From Corallococcus sp. CA053C (GTDB taxonomy: Bacteria > Myxococcota > Myxococcia > Myxococcales > Myxococcaceae): DNA of 48,262 nt. Positions within the stretch are counted from its first letter, which is position 1; every line of letters begins with the position of its first letter. Where the stretch lies: NCBI RefSeq assembly GCF_003611675.1, contig NZ_RAWA01000027.1:1-48262 (forward strand). The letters are read 5' to 3'. Positions 16,903 to 25,900 of this stretch are shown in pieces. A program made the position numbers and the translations under genes. The notes beneath the pieces are model-generated. The model saw only the letters and a program-made list of their open reading frames with translations. It was not told where the DNA came from and made no database searches.

Positions 16903-17529
16903 ATGCTCGAAAAGCTGATGCCGAAGTCGGACGAGTTCTTCGACGACTTCGACGCGCAGTGCTCCAGGACCGTCGAAGGAGCCCGGCTCCTGCACGAGCT
17001 CCTGAGTGACTACCGGGACGTGCCCACGCGCGTCCAGGCGCTCAAGGACGTGGAGCACCGCGGAGACGAAGTCACCCACGCGGCCTTCAACCGCCTGCAC
17101 CAGCAGTTCATCACCCCGTTTGATCGCACGCAGATCCACTCGCTGCTGTCGCGCATCGACGACGTGTTGGATTTGACGAACGCGGCGGCCGCGCGGCTCC
17201 TGTACTACGAGATTGAGTCCACCCGGCCGGATGCCGCGGAGCTGGCGCGCCTCCTGGTGCTCTCCACGCTGAAGGTGCAGGAGGTCGTCGCCGCCCTGCG
17301 CCTCATCAAGAAGCCGGAGCAGATCCTCGCCGGCTGCAAGGAGATCAAGAGCCTGGAGTCCCAGGCGGATGAAGTGCTGCGCTCCGGCATGGGCCGCCTG
17401 TTCAAGAGCGGCGTGGACACCCTGACCATCATCAAGTGGAAGGAGATCTACGACCTCATCGAGACGGCGACCGACAAGTGCCAGGGTGTCGCGAACGTCA
17501 TTGAAGGCGTCGTGCTGGAGCACTCCTGA
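16903..17529 (+). CDS. DUF47/PhoU-like Pit accessory protein
   Basis: A 208-residue all-helical cytoplasmic protein of the DUF47 (PhoU-like) family, normally encoded with Pit-type phosphate transporters and thought to regulate them. Family features include the PKSDEFFDDF opening, LKDVEHRGDEVTH (a metal-binding-type E-x-x-x-D motif repeated as KSLESQADEVLRSGM), FITPFDRTQIHSLLSRIDDVLD, and the C-terminal KWKEIYDLIETATDKC. The length is typical. The transporter start codon lies one base after this stop, so translation of the two is probably coupled. A Pho-box-like array lies upstream. Confidence 0.9.
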   Translation: MLEKLMPKSDEFFDDFDAQCSRTVEGARLLHELLSDYRDVPTRVQALKDVEHRGDEVTHAAFNRLHQQFITPFDRTQIHSLLSRIDDVLDLTNAAAARLLYYEIESTRPDAAELARLLVLSTLKVQEVVAALRLIKKPEQILAGCKEIKSLESQADEVLRSGMGRLFKSGVDTLTIIKWKEIYDLIETATDKCQGVANVIEGVVLEHS

Positions 17530-17530
17530 A

Positions 17531-18556
17531 ATGCTGCTCGCCGCGGTCGTCCTCATCGTCATCGTCGCGCTCATCTTCGACTTCATCAACGGCTTCCACG
17601 ACGCCGCGAACTCCATCGCCACCGTCGTGTCCACGCGCGTGCTGTCGCCGAACCTCGCGGTGGCCTGGGCCGCGTTCTTCAACTTCGTGGCGGCGTTCGC
17701 GGGCGGCGTCCACGTGGCCAACACGATGGGCAAGGGCATCATCAACTTCGAGATGCTCCGCGCCGCCGGCCCCACCGCAGTGCTGATGGTCATCTTCTCC
17801 GCCCTCATGGGGGCCATCACCTGGAACCTGCTCACCTGGTGGTGGGGCCTGCCCTCGTCGTCGTCGCACGCGCTGGCGGGCGGGATGATTGGCGCCACGC
17901 TGCCGGTGCTGGGCTTTCAAGGGCTCGTGGGCTCGGGCATCGCGCGCATCGCGGCCTTCATCGTCCTGTCGCCCCTCATCGGCATGCTGCTGGGCATCAC
18001 GATGATGCTGGCCAGCACCTGGACGGTGCACAAGCAGACGCCGCTGCGCGTGGACACCTGGTTCCGCAGGCTCCAGCTGGTGTCGTCCGCCATCTTCTCC
18101 TTCAGCCACGGCAGCAACGACGCGCAGAAGGTGATGGGCATCATCGCAGTGGTGCTCTTCGGCACCATCTGGAGGGATCGGCCGTTCCACATCGACTGGT
18201 GGATGATCATCTCCTGCCACGCCGCCATCGCCACGGGCACCTTCTTCGGCGGCTGGCGCATCATCCGCACCATGGGCCACAGCCTCACGAAGCTGGCGCC
18301 CATTGGCGGCTTCAGCGCGGAGACCGGCGGCGGCGTCACCATCATCGCCCTGGCGGAGCTGGGCATCCCCGTCTCCACCACCCACACCATCACCGGCGCC
18401 ATCGTCGGCGTGGGGTCCACGCGCGGCTGGCGCGCCGTGAAGTGGGGCACCGCCGGACGCATCATCTGGGCGTGGGTGTTCACCATCCCCGCCGCCGCGC
18501 TGGTGTCCGTGCTCGTCTACGGCCTCACGCTCGCGGTGGTCCGGCTGGTGGGCTGA
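17531..18556 (+). CDS. PiT-family inorganic phosphate transporter
   Basis: A 341-residue inner-membrane transporter of the Pit/PHO4 family, which imports phosphate (as metal-phosphate) with protons or Na+. Both halves carry the signature: DFINGFHDAANSIATVV (about 15-31) and FSHGSNDAQKVMG (about 194-206); the WGLPSSSSHAL and GIPVSTTHTI repeats are also diagnostic. About ten hydrophobic segments are visible. The start is ATG 17531, one base after the DUF47 stop; the open frame extends upstream but lies inside the DUF47 gene. It is slightly shorter than E. coli PitA, as expected for the short bacterial subfamily paired with DUF47. Confidence 0.93.
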   Translation: MLLAAVVLIVIVALIFDFINGFHDAANSIATVVSTRVLSPNLAVAWAAFFNFVAAFAGGVHVANTMGKGIINFEMLRAAGPTAVLMVIFSALMGAITWNLLTWWWGLPSSSSHALAGGMIGATLPVLGFQGLVGSGIARIAAFIVLSPLIGMLLGITMMLASTWTVHKQTPLRVDTWFRRLQLVSSAIFSFSHGSNDAQKVMGIIAVVLFGTIWRDRPFHIDWWMIISCHAAIATGTFFGGWRIIRTMGHSLTKLAPIGGFSAETGGGVTIIALAELGIPVSTTHTITGAIVGVGSTRGWRAVKWGTAGRIIWAWVFTIPAAALVSVLVYGLTLAVVRLVG

Positions 18557-18587
18557 GCGGCAGCCCCCCTACTCCACCGAGCCACCC

Positions 18588-18632
18588 GAGGGCGGGCCCT
18601 TTCCGGAAGCAATCCCGGAAGCGGCCCGCCTC
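18588..18632. terminator. long hairpin terminator between convergent genes
   Basis: The outer stem GAGGGCGGGCC/GGCCCGCCTC (one bulge) continues into an inner stem TTCCGG/CCGGAA. It lies between the PiT stop and the stop of the leftward membrane protein gene, and can serve both. Confidence 0.6.
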
Positions 18633-18643
18633 GTTGCTTCGAC

Positions 18644-20428
18644 CTACTGGACGACGCGGGCGTTCACCACCGCGGGCGGTCCGCCCAGCGCGGGCGGCGT
18701 CCAGGGCACCACCTTCTTGTTCTTCCACTCGACGAGCTTCAGCGACGGGTCCTCCAGCGGCACGTCGAAGGTGAAGGACACGCGCTTGGGGCCCCCGGCG
18801 TCGGTCTCCTCAATGCGCACCTTCAGGCCCTCGAAGACCACCTCGTCCCCCTGCTTGAGCGGGTAGCGCGCGGCGCGGTGGATGCGCTCCTCCACCGACG
18901 TGAGGAAGTTCCCCTTGGGCAGCGACAGCTCCAGCGTGTTGGGGCCCGTGCGCGTCACCAGCTGCTCATGCAGCGAATAGGACAGCGTCCACCAGGCCTT
19001 CGGCAGCGGCTTGCCCAGGGACCACCACTGCACGGAACCGTAGATGCCCACGACGCCGTTGGGGGCGTTGAGCACCACCAGTCGCTGGTTCGGCAGCGCC
19101 TTGAGATCCAACGCCTCCCCGTAGCGCAGCTGCACGCGGTCCAGGCTCGCCTGCATCTGCGAGTACACGTCCAGGGTCTGCCACCACACGTAGGGGGCGG
19201 CGACGATGTGCACCAGGCCCAGCACCGCCGCGCCCGCCAGCACCGCGCCGGAGCGGAACGTGCGCGCGCGGCCCCGCCACGCGTGGCGCAGCACCATGGC
19301 GATGGCCACCGCGGAGCCCAGGCTGGGGACGATGAGGGTGCGGGACCCGGCGAACGCGGAGCTGGCCAGCCACGTGGACACGAACGAGCCCGTCAGCATC
19401 CACCCCAGCGTGCGCCGCTCCGAGGACTCCATCGAGGGCCACACGCCCCACAGCAGCAGCGCGAAGACGACGACGCCCACCGCGCCCAGCACCGTGAACA
19501 GGGGCACGTAGGACAGGTCCATGATGAAGTCCGTGGGCGCGCTGAGCGTCAGCCCCGCGATGGCCGCCGGCACGCGGATCAACATCGCCTGGAACCACGC
19601 CACCGGCGTCTCCATCGCATCCAGGTACATATCCGAACCGGACGCGCCGTAGCCCATCGCCCGGTACAGCACGAAGTAGCAGGCCATCAGCGCGCCGAAC
19701 GGCAGCAGCGCCTTCACCCGGTCCACCGCGCGGCCCGGCCCGGAGAAGGCCTCGTAGGCGAGCAGGTACGGGCTGAGGATCATCATCGTCTCGCCGCCCG
19801 CGAGGCTCAGCACGAAGGCGATGAGCGCGAAGGCCAGGGCGCCCTTGCGCTGACGCTCCCGCCACTCGACGTGGAAGAAGATGCCCACGATCCCGAAGAG
19901 CATGGACACGAGCACGCTGCGGTAGGACAGCCAGCCCAGCAGCGCCGCGTGCGAGCTGTTGATGGCGAAGAGGAACATCGCCAGCGCGCCCACCGCCGTC
20001 GGCAGCACGCGCCGGAGCAGCACGCCCGCGAGCATCACGAGCCCCACGTACCAGAGCAGCGAGTGCAGCTGGTAGCCGAAGGCGTTGCGGTTGTAGAGCA
20101 GGTGATCCAGGCCGTACAGCGCGCTGCCCAGCGGCCGGAAGAAGGCCACCTTCACCGTGGGCACCGCCCACCACGGGAAGACGCCGGCCTGCTTGAGCGC
20201 ATGCGTGTGCTCCGGGATGCCCGTCGCCGTGCGGTACACGTCGAAGGGCGTGTTGCCCAGGGGTGCGGGCGGCGACACGTGGTCCCAGACGCCCAGCCAG
20301 ATGTAGTCATCCGGCATGAAGCCGACCCGCAGGGTCAACGCGCCCAGGAGCGCGGCGCAGGCAACGGAGATCCAGAAATAACGCTGAAACGACCATCCAC
20401 CGGAGGTCGGGTTGGGGGAGGCATCCAT
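18644..20428 (-). CDS. polytopic membrane protein, GT-C glycosyltransferase-like
   Basis: A 594-residue inner-membrane protein: about ten to twelve hydrophobic segments over residues 15-430, then a soluble C-terminal domain (about 435-594). The first periplasmic loop contains FMPDDYIWL (about 37-45); an acidic pair in this loop is the hallmark of GT-C glycosyltransferases that use polyprenyl-phosphate sugars. A TPF-DVYR / FFRPLGSALYGLDHLL segment later in the loop resembles bacterial mannosyltransferase-like proteins of unknown function. Assignment as a glycosyltransferase is inference from topology and this motif. It is monocistronic, divergent from the radical SAM gene (218-base gap). Confidence 0.65.
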   Translation of the reverse strand: MDASPNPTSGGWSFQRYFWISVACAALLGALTLRVGFMPDDYIWLGVWDHVSPPAPLGNTPFDVYRTATGIPEHTHALKQAGVFPWWAVPTVKVAFFRPLGSALYGLDHLLYNRNAFGYQLHSLLWYVGLVMLAGVLLRRVLPTAVGALAMFLFAINSSHAALLGWLSYRSVLVSMLFGIVGIFFHVEWRERQRKGALAFALIAFVLSLAGGETMMILSPYLLAYEAFSGPGRAVDRVKALLPFGALMACYFVLYRAMGYGASGSDMYLDAMETPVAWFQAMLIRVPAAIAGLTLSAPTDFIMDLSYVPLFTVLGAVGVVVFALLLWGVWPSMESSERRTLGWMLTGSFVSTWLASSAFAGSRTLIVPSLGSAVAIAMVLRHAWRGRARTFRSGAVLAGAAVLGLVHIVAAPYVWWQTLDVYSQMQASLDRVQLRYGEALDLKALPNQRLVVLNAPNGVVGIYGSVQWWSLGKPLPKAWWTLSYSLHEQLVTRTGPNTLELSLPKGNFLTSVEERIHRAARYPLKQGDEVVFEGLKVRIEETDAGGPKRVSFTFDVPLEDPSLKLVEWKNKKVVPWTPPALGGPPAVVNARVVQ

Positions 20429-20542
20429 GTTTCAAATATCTATCAGCGTGGCACCCCCGCGAGATAGGTCCTCCTGGGTCGTCCGCTGCCACCGGAAGCA
20501 CGCGGAGTGTGGCGCCCAAGCGTGAATCCTTTGCCAGGGCCC

Positions 20543-20584
20543 GGACTCCGGGTGATTCTCCGCTCACGGAGGGGGACGCAGTCC
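20543..20584 (+). promoter_or_regulatory. possible leader hairpin upstream of the radical SAM gene
   Basis: An outer GGACT (20543-20547)/AGTCC (20580-20584) pair encloses a CTCCG-CTCA-CGGAG stem-loop (20558-20571). It ends 62 bases before the start codon. Short GC-rich arms occur by chance often here, so this is only a candidate. Confidence 0.2.
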
Positions 20585-20646
20585 GGCGGTGTTGTCGCGC
20601 GCGGGTGCGTGCCGTTCCTTCCGTGCCTTTCGCCCGGAAAGCACGC

Positions 20647-22062
20647 ATGCGCATCGCGATCATCGCCACGTACACCCACCCGACCCGGCTGCGAATCAAG
20701 GAGCCCTCCATCATGCAGTCCTCCGTGCCGGAGCTGATCGCCGGCCTGTGCCCGGAGCACGCGGAGGTGGAGATCTTCAACGAGAAGGAGGCGGACATCC
20801 CGTTGGACAGGCACTGGGACCTGGTCTTCTTCTCGTACCTGCACTCGTACTACGAGCACACCAAGGTGCTCTCCACCCTCTTCCGCCAGCGCGGCATGAC
20901 GACGGTGGCGGGCGGGCGGCACGCGGGCTACTTCCCCGACGACGCGGCGCTGTACTTCGACGCGGTCATCACCGGCGAGCCGGAGTCCAACGTGCCCGCG
21001 CTCGTCCAGGACTTCGAGAAGGGCGAGCTCAAGCCGCGCTACAGCAACCCGTCCCTGGGCGCCGCCGCCATCCGGCCGTACCGGTACGAGCTCATCAACT
21101 TCACGCACAACAAGGTGCGGCTGCCGGGCATCGAGGCGTCGCGCGGCTGCCCCTTCGCGTGCAACTTCTGCGTCCTCACCGGCAACGAGCGCTACCGCTT
21201 CCGCCCCATCCCCGACGTCATCGACGAGATCCAGACGCGCATGCGCTGGAACCCGAACTACCTGGGGCTGATGGACGACGCGTTCGTCTTCCTCGACAAC
21301 AACCTGGGCGGGTCACCCAAGTACCTGCGCGCGCTGTGCGAGGCGCTCATCCCCCTGAAGAAGACCTGGGGCTGCGCCCTCACCTTCAACGTGCTCAAGG
21401 ACGAATCGCTGGTGAAGCTGATGGCGAAGGCGGGCTGCCGCTACGTCTACACCGGCCTGGAGTCGCTCAACCCGGACTCCCTCAAGGCGATGAACAAGGG
21501 CCAGAACAAGCTGTCGGAGGTGGACGCCGTCATCCGCCGCGTCTTCTCCTCCGGCATCCTCTTGTCCTTCGGGCTCATCGTCGGCTCGGACGGCGACACC
21601 AACGAGTACCTGCACCGGCTGCCGGAGTACCTGGCGGACCTGAAGTACTTCTCCGTCACGTTCCTGGGCATCGTCTGCCCCTACCCGGAGACGCCCTTCT
21701 TCCGCGAGCTGCAGGCCGAGAACCGGCTGCTGCCCGGCACCACCAGCCGCGACTACGACGGCTACACGCTGTGCCACCGGCCCAAGCAGCTCCATGCCTC
21801 GGAGGTGGTGGAGCACTTCCTGCGGCTGTGCCGCACGCTGGGCAGCCTGCCCAACATCGCGCGGCACTACGCGTCCAAGCTGATGATGAGCGACATGCCG
21901 CGCTACAAGCAGACCATCCTCTTCTCCGGGCCGGAGATCGTCAGCATCCGCAACCCGGTGAAGAACACGGCGCGCCGCTACATCGCGGGCCTGGACGCGC
22001 TGGAGGACTGGGACGTGCAGCAGATGGCGGCGCTGGGCCTGAAGCCCCAGCTCGTGACCTGA
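20647..22062 (+). CDS. B12-binding-domain radical SAM protein
   Basis: A 471-residue class B-type radical SAM enzyme. The N-terminal Rossmann-like cobalamin-binding-type domain (1-155) includes FNEKEADIPLDRHWDLVFFSY but lacks the DxHxxG motif, as in many family members. The [4Fe-4S] cluster motif is CPFACNFC (Cys168, Cys172, Cys175) in IEASRGCPFAC. The SAM-barrel continues with LMDDAFVF, NVLKDESLVKLMAKAGC and YTGLESLNPDSL. A C-terminal region (about 370-471) is helical. Members build or modify lipids (hopanoid C-methylation), pigments and natural products; the substrate cannot be read. The start is ATG 20647 with GGAAAG about 6 bases upstream. It converges with the acyl-CoA desaturase. Confidence 0.85.
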   Translation: MRIAIIATYTHPTRLRIKEPSIMQSSVPELIAGLCPEHAEVEIFNEKEADIPLDRHWDLVFFSYLHSYYEHTKVLSTLFRQRGMTTVAGGRHAGYFPDDAALYFDAVITGEPESNVPALVQDFEKGELKPRYSNPSLGAAAIRPYRYELINFTHNKVRLPGIEASRGCPFACNFCVLTGNERYRFRPIPDVIDEIQTRMRWNPNYLGLMDDAFVFLDNNLGGSPKYLRALCEALIPLKKTWGCALTFNVLKDESLVKLMAKAGCRYVYTGLESLNPDSLKAMNKGQNKLSEVDAVIRRVFSSGILLSFGLIVGSDGDTNEYLHRLPEYLADLKYFSVTFLGIVCPYPETPFFRELQAENRLLPGTTSRDYDGYTLCHRPKQLHASEVVEHFLRLCRTLGSLPNIARHYASKLMMSDMPRYKQTILFSGPEIVSIRNPVKNTARRYIAGLDALEDWDVQQMAALGLKPQLVT

Positions 22063-22089
22063 GCGGCGCCCGAGCCGGCTCCGGAGCTT

Positions 22090-22905
22090 TCAGCGGACCC
22101 GCGTGGGCAGCCGCACGTCCCACGCGAGCCCCAGGGCCTGGAGCGCGCGGATGAAGAGCCAGCCCGGGTCCCACTGCCACCACACCCAGCCGTGTCGCGC
22201 GGACGCGGGGAAGGCGTGGTGGTTGTTGTGCCAGCCCTCGCCCAGCGCCAGCACGCCCACCCACCACACGTTGCGGCTGCGGTCGCGCGTGTCGTGGACG
22301 CGGACGCCGAACCCCGCGTGGCACACGGAGTTCACCGCGTAGGTGCTCTGCATCCAGCACACCACGGGCAGGAAGAAGTACGCGGGCACCGTGCGCCAGC
22401 CGAACGTCAGCCCCACCGCGAGCACGGCCAGCACCTGCGGCACGATGCGGAAGCGCAGCAGCCAGTGGTAGTAGCGGTCCTCCGCCATGTCGCGGCACCA
22501 GGTGCGCCAGCCGTCGTCGTCCGTGGAGGCCTCGTTGAGGATCCACCCCATGTGCGCGTACCAGAAGCCGCGCACGGGCGAGTGCACGTCCCCTTCCGCG
22601 TCCGCCTTCGCATGGTGCAGCCGGTGCGTGGCGGCCCACAGGAGCGGGCTGCCCTGCGCGGTCAGCATGGCCACCGTCACCAGCGCGTACTCCACCCAGC
22701 GGGGACAGGCGAAGGCGCGGTGACACAGCAGGCGGTGCAGCCCCACCGTCGTGCCCAGCCCGATGGTCACGTACACCGCCAGCGCCACGGCCAGCGCGTG
22801 CGGAGGCCAGGGCAGCACGAAGGCCAGCGCGGCCAGGGCGTGCACCACGAGCATGTAGCCGACGATGACGGGACTGGCCTGGAAGCGGAGGGGAGCGGAG
22901 ATCAT
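22090..22905 (-). CDS. acyl-CoA delta-9-type desaturase
   Basis: A 271-residue membrane diiron desaturase of the stearoyl-CoA/acyl-lipid delta-9 type. Histidine boxes: HRLLCH (57-62), HRLHH (94-98) and HNNHH (226-230), with the GEGWHNNHHAFP context typical of delta-9 enzymes. It has four hydrophobic helices, the usual topology. It introduces a cis double bond in long acyl chains for membrane fluidity. The start is ATG 22905, supported by a promoter-like element just upstream (22938-22965) that would lie inside the gene if the alternative TTG start at 22965 were used. It follows the cyclase gene by 90 bases on the same strand and so may have its own promoter. Confidence 0.88.
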   Translation of the reverse strand: MISAPLRFQASPVIVGYMLVVHALAALAFVLPWPPHALAVALAVYVTIGLGTTVGLHRLLCHRAFACPRWVEYALVTVAMLTAQGSPLLWAATHRLHHAKADAEGDVHSPVRGFWYAHMGWILNEASTDDDGWRTWCRDMAEDRYYHWLLRFRIVPQVLAVLAVGLTFGWRTVPAYFFLPVVCWMQSTYAVNSVCHAGFGVRVHDTRDRSRNVWWVGVLALGEGWHNNHHAFPASARHGWVWWQWDPGWLFIRALQALGLAWDVRLPTRVR

Positions 22906-22937
22906 GGCCCGGTGCGGGAGCGAAAGGTGGAACCCGC

Positions 22938-22965
22938 AGTGTAGGGGCCGGGCCCGACGGGACAA
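22938..22965 (-). promoter_or_regulatory. sigma70-like promoter for the acyl-CoA desaturase
   Basis: On the minus strand TTGTCC (22965-22960), a 16-base spacer and TACACT (22943-22938) precede the ATG at 22905 by about 30 bases. A fair match to TTGACA/TATAAT in a GC-rich setting. Confidence 0.5.
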
Positions 22966-22995
22966 GCCTTGCGTCCGGATTCGCGGGCGCCCCGC

Positions 22996-25900
22996 TCACA
23001 TCACGCGCGCGTCCTGGCCGCCCCGGGCCTGGGCCGACACGAGCGGAGGCGCGGCGGGCAGCAGGGCCTGCGCGGAGGCCTGGAGCCGGTCAATGCGGCG
23101 CAGCTCCGCGCGGGCCCCCACCTCCGTGAAGATCTCCCTCGCGCGAGCGAGGAAGGCCTCCCGCCGGTGCGGCAGCGCCACCGCCGCGTCGAAGTAGGCG
23201 ACGCCCGTCTCCCACCGGTTGGGGCTCGCCTCCAACACGGCGATGGCCTCCAGGAACACCGGCTCCGCGGCCTTGGGCCCCTTGCGCAGCCGCAGGGAGC
23301 GCGCCGTCACGCGCAGCGCCGGGCCCTTGAGGTAGGGGTACAGCCGTGAGAGCACGCGCGCCTTGAGGGACGCCAGCCGCACGATCTTCAGCAGCTTCCT
23401 GCGCGGCACCACCGTGGCGCCCTCCTCCAGCGCGAAGAGGGCCGCCTCCGCCGCGTCCACCAGCCCCACCTGGAGGAAGGGCACCAGGACCTGGTAGCTC
23501 CAGATGCTCTTGAAGCAGCGCACCGCGACGAACGCCGCCTCCTCCACCTGGTGCTCGCGCACCGTCACGTTGGCCAGGTGGTTCAAGCTGGCGCACTGGT
23601 TGGCCAGGTCCGCCACCTCCTCGCTGATGCGCAGGCCCTGCTCCAACTCCGCGCACAGCTCGCCCACGTCGCCTTCGCCCAGCAGGTAGCGGCACATGGG
23701 CGCCCACGAGTGCGCCCAGCCCTGGTGCATCAGCGCGTTGAGCTCCACGCCAATGGTCTTCATCTGCTCGTAGAGCTCCTCCGCCGTCTTGAAGCGCGAG
23801 CAGAGGAACTCGCCCGTCGCCTGCATCATCAGGGATGTCTGGCGCTCCCAGCGCTCGCCCACCACGCGCAGCGTGGACACGGCCTGCTCCTGGAAGTCGC
23901 GCGAGCGCTTCAGCTCGTTGGCGAAGAACGCCTGGATGCCCAGCCGGCTGAGCGCGAGCCCCTCCGCCACGGGGTCCTTCGAGCGCCGCGCGTACTCCAG
24001 CGCCCGCTCGCCGTGGTAGCGCGAGCGCTTGAGCAACCCCGCGCCGAACAGCAGCGTGGCGTAGTAGCCGCTGGCCAGACTCATGGCGTAGTCGCTGCGC
24101 GAGCGCTCCGCCATGTTGGTGGACACGAGCGTCGCCCAGGTGAGCTTGGTGATGTCCGCGAAGTAGTAGATGCGGATGAGCGAGTTGAGCGTGCTCAACT
24201 GCTGCAGGTACTGCGGCAGGCGCGCCGCGGGCAGCGGCCGCAGGATGAAGGGCAAGAGCGTGGCGAGCCCCCGCAGGAGCAGGTTCGCCAGCGTGCGCAG
24301 CGCCAGCGCGGGCAGGCTCTGCGGCAGGGTGCGGCCCCGGAGGATGAGCGATTGCTCCAGGTGGTGGGTGGCGAGCTTGGACTCGCCCTTCTCCTGGTGC
24401 GCGCGGCCCAGGCCCAGGTGCAGGTCCGCCTGGCGGGGGACCTCCTCCTCGTCCACCAGGCACTGCTCGAACATGATGAGGGCGCCGGCGTAGTTGCCCG
24501 CCTGGAGCAGCGTCTCCGCCAGCTCCTGCATCACCCGGCGCGTCTTCAGGAGCAGCGCCTCCGGATCCAGCGGGGCCACGGTGCCCAAGAGCTCCAGCCC
24601 CCGGTTGTAGTGGTAGAGCGCGTCGTCGTTGGCGTACTGCGCCCGCGCGCTGCGGGCCGCCATCAGCGTGTACTCCAGGCCCTTGTCCTCCACGTTGCCG
24701 GCGAGGAAGTGGAAGGCCAGCAGACCCGCGGAGCCCGCGAGGTTGTCGTTCGCGCGGGCTTCCAGGTAGCGCGCGAGCCGCCGGTGCAGGTCCTCGCGCG
24801 CCGACACCAGCAGCGTGTTGTAGGCCACGTCGCGGATGACGATGTGCTTGAAGAGGCAGGTGTACGGCTCCTCCGACTCCAGGAGGATGAGGCCCAGGCG
24901 CGTCAGCGTGTCCATGGCCTCGCGCAGGCGGGGGCCCACGATGGAGCCCGGCACCAGCGCCGACACCGCGTCCAGCGTGAAGACGCGCCCGATGACGGAC
25001 GCCACCTTCACCACCAGCTTCTCCGTCTCGCTCAAGAGGTCGATGCGCGACAGCACCACGTCCTGGATGGAGTCCGGCAGCAGCAGGTCCTGCAGGCCGC
25101 GCTTCAGCTCCATCCGCTCCGAGCCGGGCTCCGCGATCCCCAGGTAGCCCTGCTCCGTCAGGCCATCCACGATGGATTCGATGAAGAACGGGTTGCCCTG
25201 CACCTTCGCGAGCAGCCGCTCCTCCAACGCGAGGTCCGGCGGCGACATGCGCAGGTGCACGCGCAACAGCGCGCGCGTGTCCTCATCGTCCAGGCTGGAC
25301 AGCTCCACCGGGCAGTATTCCGGCAGCTCGCGCAGGCCGCGCAGCTGGTCGCCCGGGCGCATCGTCGCCAGCACCATCATCCGGTGCGAGCCCAGGCGCA
25401 CCGCGAGGTACTGGAGCAGGTCCAGGGAGATGTTGTCCGCCCAGTGCAGGTCCTCGAAGAAGAGCAGGAGCGGCCGCGCGCGGCTGAGCTTCTCCAGGAG
25501 CTGGAAGACGATTTGAAACACCTTCTGCTGCTTGCGGCGCGCGTCCACGGCCAGCGTGTCCGGCGACTCCTCCATCGCCACGCCGAGGATGTTCGCGATG
25601 ACGGGGATCCACTCCGGCCCCACGTCCTCCAGGCCGTCCAGCCCGTGCCCCAGCTTCCCCAGCTGCGTCTGCGGATCATCCGCGTCACCCAGCCCGAAGG
25701 CCTGGAGCAGCACCTCCTTCCAGGGGAAGAAGGGGGTGAACATCTCGTAGGAGTAGCAGATGCCGTACAGCGCCCACGCGCCGCCGGCCTCCGCGTCGTC
25801 CAGCACACGCGCGCCCAGCCGCGACTTGCCGATGCCCGCCTCGCCGGACACCACGCACACCCGGCCCCGGCCGTTGAGCGACGCGTCCAGCGCCTCGCGC

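Noticed and set aside
22063-22089. Overlapping short palindromes (GAGCCGGCTC, GCTCCGGAGC) between the radical SAM and desaturase stops.
   Set aside because: They could act as a terminator, but the gap is 27 bases and such palindromes are common in this GC-rich DNA, so no call was made.
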